Below, in pieces: positions 41,184-51,837 of a DNA stretch of 64,000 nucleotides (positions are counted from its first letter, which is position 1; the number at the start of each line of letters is the position of its first letter). This DNA comes from Hypomyces perniciosus. Taxonomy: Eukaryota; Ascomycota; Sordariomycetes; Hypocreales; Hypocreaceae. Made by a program: the position numbers and the translations under genes. The notes beneath the pieces were generated by a model, which saw nothing but the letters and a program-made list of their open reading frames with translations, did no database searches and was not told the origin of the DNA. The stretch is from positions 2,666,001 through 2,730,000 of the forward strand of contig SPDT01000001.1 of NCBI GenBank assembly GCA_008477525.1. Direction: 5' to 3'.

Positions 41184-43456
41184 ATGTCGACGCAGAATTC
41201 CCGGAAGCGAGCAGCGCCTGGTGCATCGCCGATCGTGCCGATTCAGCGAAATATGCAGCAACCATACGTGACTGATCACAATACCGCGCCGAATCCTCTG
41301 ATTCAGTGGAATGGCACCGGCGGCGGCGATGCCTCGAGCTACCTCAACGCCTCCGCTCATGGAGACAACAGCTATGGGCTTGCGCAAACGCAGCCGGCTT
41401 ATTCGCAGGCTGTTAGCACCCCATCTAATTCGCTCGCACGTCGACATATGAATCGCGCACTTGTGCCCACAAATCCCCGGGGCACGTACGACCCTTCCAC
41501 TGAACGGTGGGCTGGCTTTGGCGATGACAATCTTCTTATACCGCAAAACGCGACAGAGACCCCGGTTGAGCAGGACAGCATTGAGACGTTGGAGGAGATG
41601 GCGCAGAAGGCGAAAAGGGATGCACAAACCAAACGCAAGCAGATCCCTCCATTCGTACAAAAGCTCAGCAGGTAAGCACAACATATCATTACATCAAACA
41701 TTCATATGCTTACTATTATCCTAGCTTCCTCGAGGAACGGAAAAATGAGGATTTGATTCGATGGTCGGAGAGCGGCGACTCGTTTATCGTTCTCGACGAG
41801 GATGAGTTTGCAAAGACACTGATCCCAGAGCTCTTCAAACACAACAACTATGCATCCTTTGTGCGACAGCTCAACATGTACGGCTTCCACAAGTGTGTGG
41901 GGTTGTCCGACAACTCGATGCGTGCTAGTGAGCGTAAGAACAAGAGCCCAAGCGAGTATTCCAATCCGTACTTCAAACGAGGCCATCCCAACTTGCTATG
42001 GCTCATCAACAAGCCAAAGAGTGGCGGGAAATCAAAGAAGGGAAGCAAGAGTCAGGACGGCGACGTTGATAGCGAGGAGGACATCGGGCATGATGACACG
42101 ACGGGCCACCAAGGAAGTTCATCAAGTAACACAGCTGGGCGGTCATTGCCCGCAGCAGGGACGGATTCTCAGCCTCTAGCGAGAAAAGAAATGTCGCTGA
42201 TAAAGGAAGAACTACATAAAGTACGGGAGCAGCAAAAACTGATTCTCGGCGCAATCAACCGCTTGCAGCGGAACAACAACGACTTATATAACCAGGCTAT
42301 AATGTTTCAGAACCAACACGACCGGCACCAGAACTCGATCAATGCGATTCTCAACTTCCTGGCCAACGTCTTCAGGAAAACTTTGGAGGATCAGGGCAAC
42401 TCGCAAAACGTTGGCGATATTATCTCCAGCCTCATTTCAAGCCAAGGACAGCAGTCATCCCACCAGGGCAATATTGTCGACCTTGGCGATTTCATTCAAG
42501 CGCAATCAAATGCCGCTGCTTCATTAGGCGTACCTACTCCTAAGAGAGCCCGTGGGCTGCTCCCACCAATTCCTACTCCAAACGACTCTTTGGCCCAGTC
42601 AAGCAGGTCCTCATCAATCGGCAGCACGCCATACCACCCGCTTGGTCTCCATCATGAAGTGGGCCATGTCACAGAACTCGTCGACGCGTCGCCATCGGAT
42701 TCATCACCAAGCCTGCGGCAAGAACTTGAGACGAACCCACACGAACGCATGATGAAGATTATCAACGACCACAATGCCACCAATCCATCAGGTTTAGATT
42801 TACCCGAGGCCGCAGAGCTCGTCAACAATACTCCAAACACGTTGAGCAACGATCAGAGGAGCAAACTGGTGAACTTCATGGCAGGGCAGACGTCATCACC
42901 CACGCCACCTATGCCTATACTATCCGATCCGTTAGCGAATCTACCATCTACATCTTCCTCATCCAAAGTCTTCCCATCAACACAAGATAGCACAGCGCCG
43001 CCGTCACTTTCACCAATCCTACGTTCGCCAACAATGCCAGTTCCGTCTTTACATCATATCAGCACCAACCAAGCCGATCTCGAACAGCTCAAGCGTTTAC
43101 AAAGCGAGCAAGATGCTAAAATCACTGAGCTGAGCGAAATATTAGGACCCCTAAGCCCATCCGGTCACATCCCTGGAATAGACGACACTGCCGAGGGCTT
43201 CTTTAACACCCCCAACGTGGACCTGGACCAATTCTTCGATAGCAACGCATTCTTGAACGACGCCACAAACTTTGGGGATGGGGATGACTTCAACTTCAAT
43301 TTGGATGCACATGGACTTGACCATGCTTTGGATTCTAGCACAACAGGCCAAAAACTCGACACGCCAAGCCCAACAGGGACTGAAGAAATCCAGAGAGACG
43401 ATTTCGGTGTGAAGAATGGACCCGACCATGACAGTAAGAGGCGGCGTATGGGCTGA
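41184..43456 (+). CDS. HSF1: Heat shock transcription factor (HSF1-type)
   Basis: Two exons (41184-41671 and 41725-43456, intron 53 nt) encode 739 aa. HSF trimers bind nGAAn arrays and drive chaperone genes. The N-terminal 150 residues are polar and probably regulatory. The winged-helix DBD is at 154-261: IPPFVQKLSSFLEE, WSESGDSFIVLDEDEFAKTL, the recognition helix NNYASFVRQLNMYGFHK, and FKRGHPNLLWLINKPK. The intron splits the DBD after KLS. The heptad trimerisation region (HR-A/B) is at about 317-383 (SLIKEELHKVREQQKLILGA). The C-terminal half is Ser/Pro/Asn-rich, with acidic patches such as FGDGDDFNFNLDAHGLDHAL near the end that could activate transcription. Confidence 0.94.
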
Positions 43457-44559
43457 TAATATTCGCAACACAATCGATTGTAAACATCTCACATGCACAA
43501 TGGATTGCGCCCTGCTGGCATGTAAGGATGAGTGGCGTTGGATAATGGTTGATGACTTATAGGTCGTCGCCAAACTTGCTATCATGTCTCGATGCCGCGC
43601 TTTACAGCTATATGAAAGCACAGAATAGAGAGTGCTTTCTACCGAGCCTCTGGGGACGATATCGACATGCATATCCTGCACCACTCCGTCGACACGCGAG
43701 CCGGCAGTTATTTACCACTACATACTTTTTAAAAACTCACTACGAGGGCATCTAAATGAATATGAGGATTCAACAAGGAGTGAACTGGAAGGCTAGCCAC
43801 GGCGCTTGAGGGGGGAGGTTGAATGGGATTCATGCTCCAAGTGAGCGCATGTACATAACAACTAGTATTAGTAGGACAGGCGAACAAACAGGTAGTTATC
43901 CAGGCATTCTATTTCGCCGTTTCACAGAATTGATATAAGCGAGAGAGAGAGAAAAAAAAAGAGGGGGACGCACGTATTGTTCTTTCATAGTACACCTCTT
44001 TATGAATAAACGTTGAACGTGTGGGACATTGACACAGTTGGATTCCTTTGAATGCCTATTGTGCTGTTTCAAACGGACGTTAATGGCTCTGTCGTGTTCG
44101 CGCAACTCGACTGCTATTGTGGCTTTCTCTTCAACTCTTGAACAATGGCCGACGTTTGCAAGGCCCAGGTAGATAGATATATATATTTTTTTCTTGTTAT
44201 TGGGAAATCATGATGATTTCTTGTCTTTTGAAATCTTTCCGAGGTCTTCGTCGCTGTTTTGTCATGTCCCGTTGACCTTGTTCTCACTTTTCTCTCAGAT
44301 TTGTCTGGTGGACTGACGGCCCTGCAGACAATCACTCCTCTCTTTCGATTCACTTCTCCGCATCAATTTGATCCAGGGCCCGTCCAAGTGAGCGTTACTC
44401 ATCTGCTTCAAAGTCATCATCATCATTTTCTTCTTCTTCCAGGAGGATAGTTTTCCATCGGTATAACTTTCCCGCAACGTCCTACTCCTTTCCACAGCAA
44501 CATACATCCTACTTCCGCAACCCAAAGCCTCGCGTTGTTCCTAACGAGCTTGAGAGAAG
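43457..44559. other. Spacer downstream of hsf1
   Basis: 1.1 kb with no coding signal. GAGAGAGAGA and A-rich tracts occur at about 43939-43960, and the last 250 bp are pyrimidine-rich leader for the next gene. Confidence 0.45.
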
Positions 44560-45852
44560 ATGCCGCCGTTGATGCGAATCTGTTTCCCGGTGATCATCCG
44601 CAGGGGAGAATTCGTGGGACAAGAATATGAGGAATACCAAATCTCCTTCCGCGATACGGTGATGTGGCGCCAAGCGATGGGTCTCCCCGTGCCGCAAGGT
44701 ATGATGAACCACGAGCCGGATACCGTCGAGAGCGAAGAAGAACGAGAAGAACAGGAGCAAGAGAACAAGACTGTTAACAGTGCCGTTGCGGAACAGTCAG
44801 TTGTGAACTTGAAGAGCCACTGGTCGTATTCGTCTTCCGAGGATGAGGATGATGATGAAGACCAGGAATCGAATTGTTCGGAATCGCTTCGGTCGCCTAC
44901 CCTCTCAGAACTGCTTAACTTATATCAACCACTTTCTTCTGCGGACGAGTTAATCCAACAAGTCCAGACATCTGCTCACTCTCAATCGCTTCAGTCGCCT
45001 ACTCTCTCAGAATTGCTCGACCTATATCAGCCACCTCCTTCTGCAGAGCAGTCCATCAAACAAGTCCAGGCATCTGCTCACTCACAATCTGACTCCCCGT
45101 CCGCATACTCACAGGAATCTCTGCCTCGCAACCAAACGCAACCGGACCCGAAACCTGAGTATTCCCAGTCTTCCCTGCCTCATCCTGGAGTCCCGTCATA
45201 TTCACCCTCCGAGTACTTACAGCCGTCTCTGCCCAGACACCAACCCCAACCCTCCCGAGCATCCTATCAAGACAGCCTTGGCTATGCTAACGAAGACGAG
45301 AGAATCCAAGACCAACGCGAGCAAACGCTCCTCATTCTCGAAGGAAGGTGCATACCAATCCCCGACAGGGACTACTCCTGCGGACCCCTAGCCTTCATCT
45401 TCCAATCGATGTATCGCAGGGAACAGCTCGAGGCCAAAGTCTCGACTCTCCGCCGCGTGATGAACAAGCTGCTATGCATCCGCCCGCCGCCGCCGCCGCC
45501 CGTTCGAACGCCCTCGGAAATCGCACGCCCGCGCGGCTGGGCCGTGTTGCACACGCTGATCACGAACGGCCTCCGCGAAGCCGACCGGCGCGAATTCCCG
45601 GCCTACAAGGCAGGCCAGGCGGCGCACTTCTTCCTCGTGGACCACAGCGGTCCACGAGACCTTAAGATCCAGTTCAAGAGGAACCTGGAGGTGTGCTCGG
45701 CGGAGCGGAGGGTCGAGGCGCTCGAGTTGATGGAGGAGCGAAGCTGGCTGGACGTCATCATGGTGACGTCGGAGGAGCACAATCCTTCGCCGAAGTTGTG
45801 GACGACGACGCGGGAGGTAAAGGTCCTGAAATGGGGAGAGGACATGTTCTGA
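44560..45852 (+). CDS. Unrecognised protein with a 34-residue tandem duplication
   Basis: A single exon encodes 430 aa. I do not recognise a family. Residues 1-50 (CFPVIIRRGEFVGQEYEEYQ) look folded; 54-105 are strongly acidic (SEEEREEQEQEN, SSSEDEDDDEDQ). Residues 109-142 and 143-176 are tandem copies sharing SPTLSELL[ND]LYQP and QVQ[TA]SAHSQ. They are followed by looser YSQ-x-SLP / EYLQPSLPRHQ repeats to about residue 227. The C-terminal 180 residues look globular: QTLLILEGRCIPIPDRDYSC, AVLHTLITNGLREADRREF, LKIQFKRNLEVCSAERRVEA, and a last strand EVKVLKWGEDMF. A proline run (RPPPPPPVRTPSE) divides this part. There is no signal peptide or membrane segment. The GC-rich C-terminal half contrasts with the repeat region. 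Confidence 0.78.
   Translation: MPPLMRICFPVIIRRGEFVGQEYEEYQISFRDTVMWRQAMGLPVPQGMMNHEPDTVESEEEREEQEQENKTVNSAVAEQSVVNLKSHWSYSSSEDEDDDEDQESNCSESLRSPTLSELLNLYQPLSSADELIQQVQTSAHSQSLQSPTLSELLDLYQPPPSAEQSIKQVQASAHSQSDSPSAYSQESLPRNQTQPDPKPEYSQSSLPHPGVPSYSPSEYLQPSLPRHQPQPSRASYQDSLGYANEDERIQDQREQTLLILEGRCIPIPDRDYSCGPLAFIFQSMYRREQLEAKVSTLRRVMNKLLCIRPPPPPPVRTPSEIARPRGWAVLHTLITNGLREADRREFPAYKAGQAAHFFLVDHSGPRDLKIQFKRNLEVCSAERRVEALELMEERSWLDVIMVTSEEHNPSPKLWTTTREVKVLKWGEDMF
44884..45087 (+). repeat. 102-bp coding tandem duplication
   Basis: Copies at 44884-44985 and 44986-45087 encode SLRSPTLSELLNLYQP... and SLQSPTLSELLDLYQP.... They match in most positions, with substitutions but no frame change, so the duplication is not brand new. 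Confidence 0.85.
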
Positions 45853-46478
45853 CGAGGGGACAGAAGATTGCTTACCGACGAGGGGAAGGGGGGGAGGACG
45901 AACATGGGAATACGGGCGGGACGATATGGGGACACAACTGGGAAACGGCGTTTTGGGCTTGATTTCTTTTGCTACAATGGAGTGGTAACTTGGCTTTGGG
46001 GGGGGGGGGGGTTTCTGGGTTAACGAGACATGAGCTTCGGCGTTGGGAGGGTATTGGCCAGGATGGGAGAAGCAGTCTTTTTTTGCTTCGAGAATTGATT
46101 TTCAGGGGGTCCGGATTAAAGATGTCTTCTTCTCTCGTGACTTCCCGATGGTATGGCCAGTTTATATCACATATGTTTGCTAGGTTCCTCAAGGTGACCG
46201 TAGAATCCGGTCATGTTGTCGGAGACAGGCAGGTGTGTCTCATGATTGCTGATACGTAAGGATATGGCGCAGAGACAATAGCTTGAGGAGCGGCTTGGTA
46301 GTTGGCCGTTAAGCCTGCACTCATGTAAGGAATGCCCGTTATTAGCGGAGCATGTCAATACATGGCAGCAAGAGATTTGGCCGTCTTATGTCGCAAACAC
46401 GGTGTTGAGGACCATCAGCATGGTTTAACAGCCGGAAGGTGGTTCCAATAGGTTATGCGGAAATCATCAGTTGTTGTT
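45853..46478. other. Convergent spacer with a G homopolymer
   Basis: 626 bp between convergent genes. A run of 14 G lies at 45998-46011. No gene is visible. Confidence 0.5.
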
Positions 46479-47045
46479 CTATCCCGCAAGAGGATTCGCA
46501 TGAATTGTAATCTTATCAATTCGAAAGGGCTCCTTGGGCCGGCTCTTCTTGTCCACCTCAACAGCCTCCATCTTGGCCAGAGTAACCAGCCCCTCGTCAC
46601 CAATGACTTTTCCCAACACAGTATTCAAGCCATCAAGATGAGGCGCTTTGTCGAACGTGATGAAGAACTGCGAGCCATTGGTACCCGGTCCCTTGTTTGC
46701 CATGGAAACGATGCCGCGGCCGCTGTGTCGCAACGCGGGTCGGATCTCGTCTTCGAATGGGCCGGCCCATATGGATTGACCACCTTTGGGGTTCTCGGGG
46801 GTCGGATTTGCGGGTGCGCCGGTCTGGACCATGAATTTGGGGATGAGACGGTGGAAGGGTGATTGATCGTAGTAGCCCGAGGCGCAGAGGGCGAGGAAGT
46901 TCTTTGCGATTGTTAGGCCGATTCGCCGTTTGAACACGGGGACAAGGGAAGAGAATGGCCAACTTACCTCGGCTGTCTTGGGGACGCTCTCGCAAAACAC
47001 CTCGATTTTGATATTGCCCAATGATGTGTGGAGCGTGACGGACAT
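46479..47045 (-). CDS. cyp10: PPIL3-type cyclophilin (peptidyl-prolyl isomerase)
   Basis: Two exons on the minus strand (46968-47045 and 46479-46901, intron 66 nt) encode 166 aa, essentially a lone cyclophilin domain. PPIL3 associates with the spliceosome in animals. Visible features: MSVTLHTSLGNIKIEVFCES, NFLALCASGYYDQSPFHRLI, KFMVQTGAPANPTPENPKGG, GIVSMANKGPGTNGSQFFIT. The Arg of FHR, Gln of VQTG and Phe of QFF are intact; the drug-site Trp is His (KAPHLDG), as in PPIL3. Splicing joins KTAE to NFLALC, matching relatives; the intron is a multiple of three and stop-free, so an unspliced frame reads through it. I chose the ATG at 47045 because the longer frame adds 11 unrelated residues. Confidence 0.93.
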   Translation of the reverse strand: MSVTLHTSLGNIKIEVFCESVPKTAEVSWPFSSLVPVFKRRIGLTIAKNFLALCASGYYDQSPFHRLIPKFMVQTGAPANPTPENPKGGQSIWAGPFEDEIRPALRHSGRGIVSMANKGPGTNGSQFFITFDKAPHLDGLNTVLGKVIGDEGLVTLAKMEAVEVDKKSRPKEPFRIDKITIHANPLAG

Positions 47046-49143
47046 GACTGCAGGCTTTTCCGCCAGAGGGCGGTACACACTGGAGGTTTGTAGGAATTGG
47101 TGTGTTGATGAAGTTGCGAGATGGGACAGAGGTGGTTGAAAGCTTCAAGTGGGATATGCAAAGAAGCTCCCGTCTAGTCTAAGCCAAACTCGGCCTCGGA
47201 TGGCAGACGAACGCTACTCCATTTTGACCAGTCAGCCTTATTTACCCACCTTGGCTTAGTACAACAACAAGTACGAAGTCCAGTTGAATGATGAAATTGA
47301 GTGACGATTTGCTTTACGGAGTAGAAATTCCGTGACTTGATTGTTAAGGTCAATGACTATTACCTCAGTCAGCTCCTGAGCCAGTTTGCAGGCCCACCCG
47401 CCTGTTGCCCTGTGAGATGATTGGATCCTTGTACTACCCCCGTTTTCTTGCACGGAAAAGTGCACATTGGTACGAAGTACTCCGTACAGGAGTAGGTATC
47501 TTGGCCCTGATTCGGGGCCATGCATGTTCTTTGTTTCTTTGACGGTTGATATAGCAACCCTTCAGGAGAAGGTTTTCCTTGTTTTTATCCATTGCGTGAT
47601 GGACCAGCATAAGGTTTCACCTCGCTTACCCCATGATAGTACAAAGTAGTGATGAGTGAAACCACATATGTAGGTACTCCGTAGTGCTCCGTACTTTGTA
47701 TGTCAGTGGTAGTATTTGAACCCCCGAAAATTCAACCACGCAAGTTGGCCTAATTATGTATTAATACTCGTACATTTTATCCATCGTCGTTGCACGGAAT
47801 TGGAAATGCGCCTTGGCTAAAGCCGACAGGTCATCTTGGCTCAATCAACCACCCCTGTACGGAGTACATATACGTCGTACATACCCGTCAGCATATGCCG
47901 GGTTGAAGATTGGCGGTTAGATATGATTCGGGCGGATGAGGCGGGCGGCTATTAATAATGCGACATCATAATGAACCTGTGAACATCTCAAGAGCCTTTT
48001 TATAAACTATCAAGACACGTCAACGGAACGGTTAGCGCAAGGCTAACTATCGGCAATACGGAGAGGTACCTAGAATGCCTAGTGGGCGACACTTATCGCT
48101 AAATCATCGCGGGGTATCTCTTCGTATTCACCCAAAAGCTTTCGATGTTGCTGTCTGATGGATGGATGGTATTACAAATGCCGGAGCTGAATCGCGGATG
48201 AGAGGCGCTACAAAGTCGGACATGATACGTCAGCTTCGGGCCGTGAGACATGCCCTACTGAATACCAGTGCTTCCTCTCGCTTCTGCAGCGACTTGGAAG
48301 AGGGGAATAGGAATACCGATCATCACCAACTCATCGGCCGAGGCTTGCCTTTTCACAACTTGCAACCACGAGCAGTTAGTACGACTCGTCGTGACTAGTA
48401 TAGGGCTTCAGGGCTGCTAAGGCACTGTGCTGTCCGCTGCAGCCGCTCCACAAACTAATGCACCGGACCACCGATTTCAGCTGTTGACGAGGGTTGTCAT
48501 TTGCCTGGAATAACCTTACCTAACCCGCTTTACCGGCTGTCCACCCATTCATTTCCTCGCCTCCGCCCTACGTTTTTGCGCAACCAACAGCACAGCGCCG
48601 GCGCGCTGACGCTGATGCCATTCCCGTTCCTCCTCCTCAATCCTTCGTCTCTCTGGACCTGGTGATGCGACCAGGACGACTCCGATCCTATCGATTTTTG
48701 CGGCACGAGCCACGTTGAAGACGACGCCCAACATAAGAAACGCGGCAACCCCACCTTCGATTCGCATCGACCCGCCAAGTGCTCCGTCCGTACGGAGTAG
48801 TACGAGTACATCCATACATATATTGCGGCAGGGCATTAAATAGAGGGATCGGGTTGGCAGTGCAAGCATTGTCGTTGACAGTGCTCCCCGAGGCCCCTTG
48901 CTTTTGCTAGTCCAAGTCGAGGATCAGCATCAGGATCAGGGTTGGGGTCAGGGCCGAACTGGAAACCAAACAACAACAATTATTACAAGTACTACTCGTA
49001 CTCCGTACTCGTCCTTCACCACCATTAACTCCGACAACTAGCCCATACATGACACCTCCCGCGCCTGTTGACGATATCGACTCCGCCGCCGCTGCCGCCG
49101 CCGCCATCAGCGCATTCGTCCTGGCGGAAACGACGACAACATC
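47046..49143. other. 2.1 kb divergent gene-free region with many TACGGAGTA motifs
   Basis: No coding frame is convincing. TACGGAGTA/TACTCCGTA-type motifs occur at 47471-47487, 47674-47700, 47858, 48791 and 48999, and a TACCTAG variant at 48067. GGTTAGCGCAAGGCTAAC at about 48031 is a small inverted repeat. CCGCCGCCGCTGCCGCCGCC at about 49083 is a trinucleotide run just upstream of the arrestin start. Confidence 0.55.
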
Positions 49144-50496
49144 ATGGCCTCCGCGCCAGCCAGTGTGAGGGTCTCGGGCCCCCCAAACAGGAGCTTCCTC
49201 GTCGGATATCCCGGTATCTCGGCGACGCTGGTATGTTTGTTGGGTGCTTGGCTATTCTTCCTGTCTGCCTGGGGTTACTAACGACGAATTTTGCCTGTTA
49301 GCCACGGATCGAGGGCAAGGTCGAGATTCGCCCTGGTCAGGGATACTCCATGCCCGTACCGGTATCTCTAGTACGAATATCTCTTCAGCGCCGCGAGACG
49401 ATACACCCTGATGCCGATAGCCTCGCCAAACGACACCTCGGAACGCCGCGCAAGGAGACGACAGACCTTGTGGGCAAGGAAGTGCTGCTGTTCCGCTGCT
49501 CGTCGGGCAAGGATTCCGAGAGCATTATTGCCATGGATTTGCCTTTTGTTCTCTTCATCCCCTTTGGCAGGGGAGGCGAGGAGACGAACCGAAGGATACC
49601 TCCCGCCTCGTTACAGCTGCCTAGCAGGACAGCAGAGACATTCTACGAGCTCGTGGTGACGGTGCAGCAGGGACACAGCAACCAGTACAAGTACAACTTC
49701 CCAATCCCCCTCCAGCGGTACGACACCTTATCGACCTTTGGCATGTACAACAAACCGGAGTCGAAACTGGTGACGAGCGACAATATCGTGCATCTAGGGA
49801 TCAACCTACCGCGGTGGAGTTACGGTCCCAACGACCCGATAACCGTATACATCAAACTATCGCCCAACCTGGACTGGATGAGCAAGGCCAAGAGAGTGAC
49901 GATAGACAAAATTACCCTCCAAATAGAAGAGGAGATAACCTATAACCCCGAAGGAGACGAGCCGACGAAGAAAATCAATAAGCTGGCGAAGCAAGTACAA
50001 GTAGTCAAGACAAAGATGCCCGAAGCTGGCTACGCAACCAACATCGGATTGATTTTCCCTTCAAAGGACTTGAGAGACCCCGATGGTATTATCAAAAGGG
50101 GCAAGCCCGCCTTTCCCCTTTATGAAGTCTCATCATTTACCACCACATCCACCTTGTACAAGATTGAGTTCTACCTAAACATCAAGGCACGTATTTTTTT
50201 TAATCTGCTTTTTTGGCGCCCTTACAATCGACGCCCGCTAACACAACCTGCAGGTCCAATTAAGTGGTGCTCGCGACCTCAGCTTGCGGCAGCCAATCGT
50301 CATCTGCCCCTTGGACCAGCAGGGCTGTAAGGAGGAAATGGACGCGATTGAGCTAGCAGCTAAGGAGGCTTCTCACGTCGATCCCCATAACCCAATGCTT
50401 CCCGCACATTCTGTTATCCTGTCCAACGATCGCGACTCATTAAGGGCACTCGGGCTATGTGTTGTTGGAGGCCAAAAGAAACTATTTATTGAGTGA
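49144..50496 (+). CDS. Arrestin-like protein
   Basis: Three exons (49144-49230, 49302-50186, 50254-50496; introns 71 and 67 nt) encode 404 aa. Arrestin-fold proteins act as adaptors, often recruiting ubiquitin ligases to plasma-membrane transporters or receptors. Two beta-sandwich halves are apparent: PRIEGKVEIRPGQGYSMPVP, SLVRISLQRRETIHPDAD and MDLPFVLFIPFG in the first; YKYNFPIPLQRYDT, INLPRWSYGPNDPITVYIKL and VTIDKITLQIEEEITYNPEG in the second. Exon 3 supplies VQLSGARDLSLRQPIVICPL, the usual last strands. No PPxY ubiquitin-ligase motif is visible. Intron 2 must start with GC (AAG/GCACGT) to keep the frame; the nearby GT would break it. Confidence 0.85.
50187..50253 (+). other. GC-AG intron in the arrestin-like gene
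   Basis: The donor AAG/GCACGT and acceptor CCTGCAG/GTC join YLNIK to VQLSGARD in phase 0. CGCTAAC lies just upstream of the acceptor as branch site. The GT four bases downstream would give phase 1 and an early stop. Confidence 0.85.
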
Positions 50497-51305
50497 ACAG
50501 CCTTGAGTGTGCATGAATCATGCTCATGACTCACTCATGGAGACGAGGACTCTGCTACACCTCACTGTCGGTGGTTTCTCGCTCACGGGGGCCATATGGC
50601 GATTCCAGCGAGCCATCTCCGAGGTCACACAGCGTCATGATGGGTCGAATAATAACCCCGCGCAGCGTGTAGAGGATGCGGGCCTTCGGTATCTCTTCAA
50701 GAAACGCTATGCCCATGGAACAATAAGGCTGGAGGAGCGACTCGGAAGTTATTGAACAAGGCGTTCCCGTTGCCAATGGCTGTAATATGTGCCCTTTCGA
50801 AAGAGATGTCTTGCAGGTCTGAATCGGCGAAGTCTGGGGAAAACGGCTACTGCTTCTTGCTTCTCGGTAATATAGGGCATGATCTATGGCGTTTTAAGGA
50901 GAACCTTGTGGATCAAGGTTTCGGATGGAGGTTCATCATTTGGAGAGACGGGCGGCAAATGGATGGGCTAGGCGCGTTATGGTACGGCAATAGGTTCTGG
51001 ACGTCTTACAAGGATGGATGTTTGGAGTACGGGCTTTTTGAAGTCATAGTTTGACCTATTGTGTATTTGAATGACGACGTTGATGAGCATACGGAGGATA
51101 ATGATGAGTGAGCTGAGCTCGGCCATGCAAAAAGTGCATTCAAGTTCGTCTCCTGGTAGTATGTGATGCACAAAAAAGAGGACAATAATAATACAACGAA
51201 ACACACAGCAAACAAAGTGACTTATACAAAAACAGGCGAGTGGATGACAGATGATGGATGGATGGGGTTTTGAGAAAAAAAATGCATATTCAAAAGACAA
51301 AAAAA
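50497..51305. other. Spacer between the arrestin-like gene and tRNA-Leu(UAG)
   Basis: 809 bp. Frames of 80-100 codons exist (50507, 50752) but show no family signature. I see nothing else. Confidence 0.4.
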
Positions 51306-51420
51306 TGCGAGCCGTAGGGATCGAACCTACGCGGGCATGCCCATTGCGGATCAGGTATTTGCGGTCCAGAAAGCCGGACTTCACCTAAACACAACGCCTT
51401 AACCACTCGGCCAGACTCGC
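51306..51420 (-). tRNA. tRNA-Leu(UAG) with a 34-nt intron
   Basis: The minus strand folds as a class II tRNA. The acceptor GCGAGTC pairs with GGCTCGC with one T-G, and the discriminator is A. The D arm is GCCGAGTGGTTAAGGC. The anticodon stem TTGTG pairs with CGCAA, giving loop TTTAGG...C with anticodon TAG at 51387-51385. The extra arm GGGC-AT-GCCC is four perfect pairs, and the T arm is GTAGGTTCGATCCCTAC. The intron spans 51350-51383 and contains ACCTGA, which can pair with the anticodon loop. It decodes CUA, and CUG/CUN by wobble. Confidence 0.93.
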
Positions 51421-51837
51421 TATCACGTGTTGTTGTTGATACAAGTCGGGATAAAAAATACTATAACCTACTAGCATAATAGTAGGAGAGAAAAAATCAC
51501 ATGTCGCTGGTTCATAGCCACCCCCACTATCAGCTCGACCAAATGCAAGAATTATTCGAGAGATTTTACATCTGTTGCGACGTTAATTCACTCGTATTCC
51601 AAGATACCCACGATCGCAAAGGATTCATGAATGCATAACTTCTTTTTTATTTTCATTAACTGCAGTATCGCGATTCACCAGGGATATTCTACACCAGCGC
51701 GGGGTCTGTTTGATTGATTTAAGATCTTTGGCGCAGCTACCCTACTACCTTGCGCAACATCACTTGACGCTTGACCACCAAAACTTGCAATCTCCAGATC
51801 GCACGACAAAGCGCCATTCGCTATCATTCTATAAATC
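51421..51837. promoter_or_regulatory. Divergent spacer between tRNA-Leu(UAG) and sen54
   Basis: 417 bp, AT-rich. It serves as the upstream region of both the tRNA gene (internal Pol III promoter) and the Sen54 gene. No motif stands out. Confidence 0.4.

Noticed and set aside
48031..48048. Small inverted repeat GTTAGC-GCAAG-GCTAAC
   Set aside because: A 6-bp stem is within chance expectation for 64 kb and has no context.
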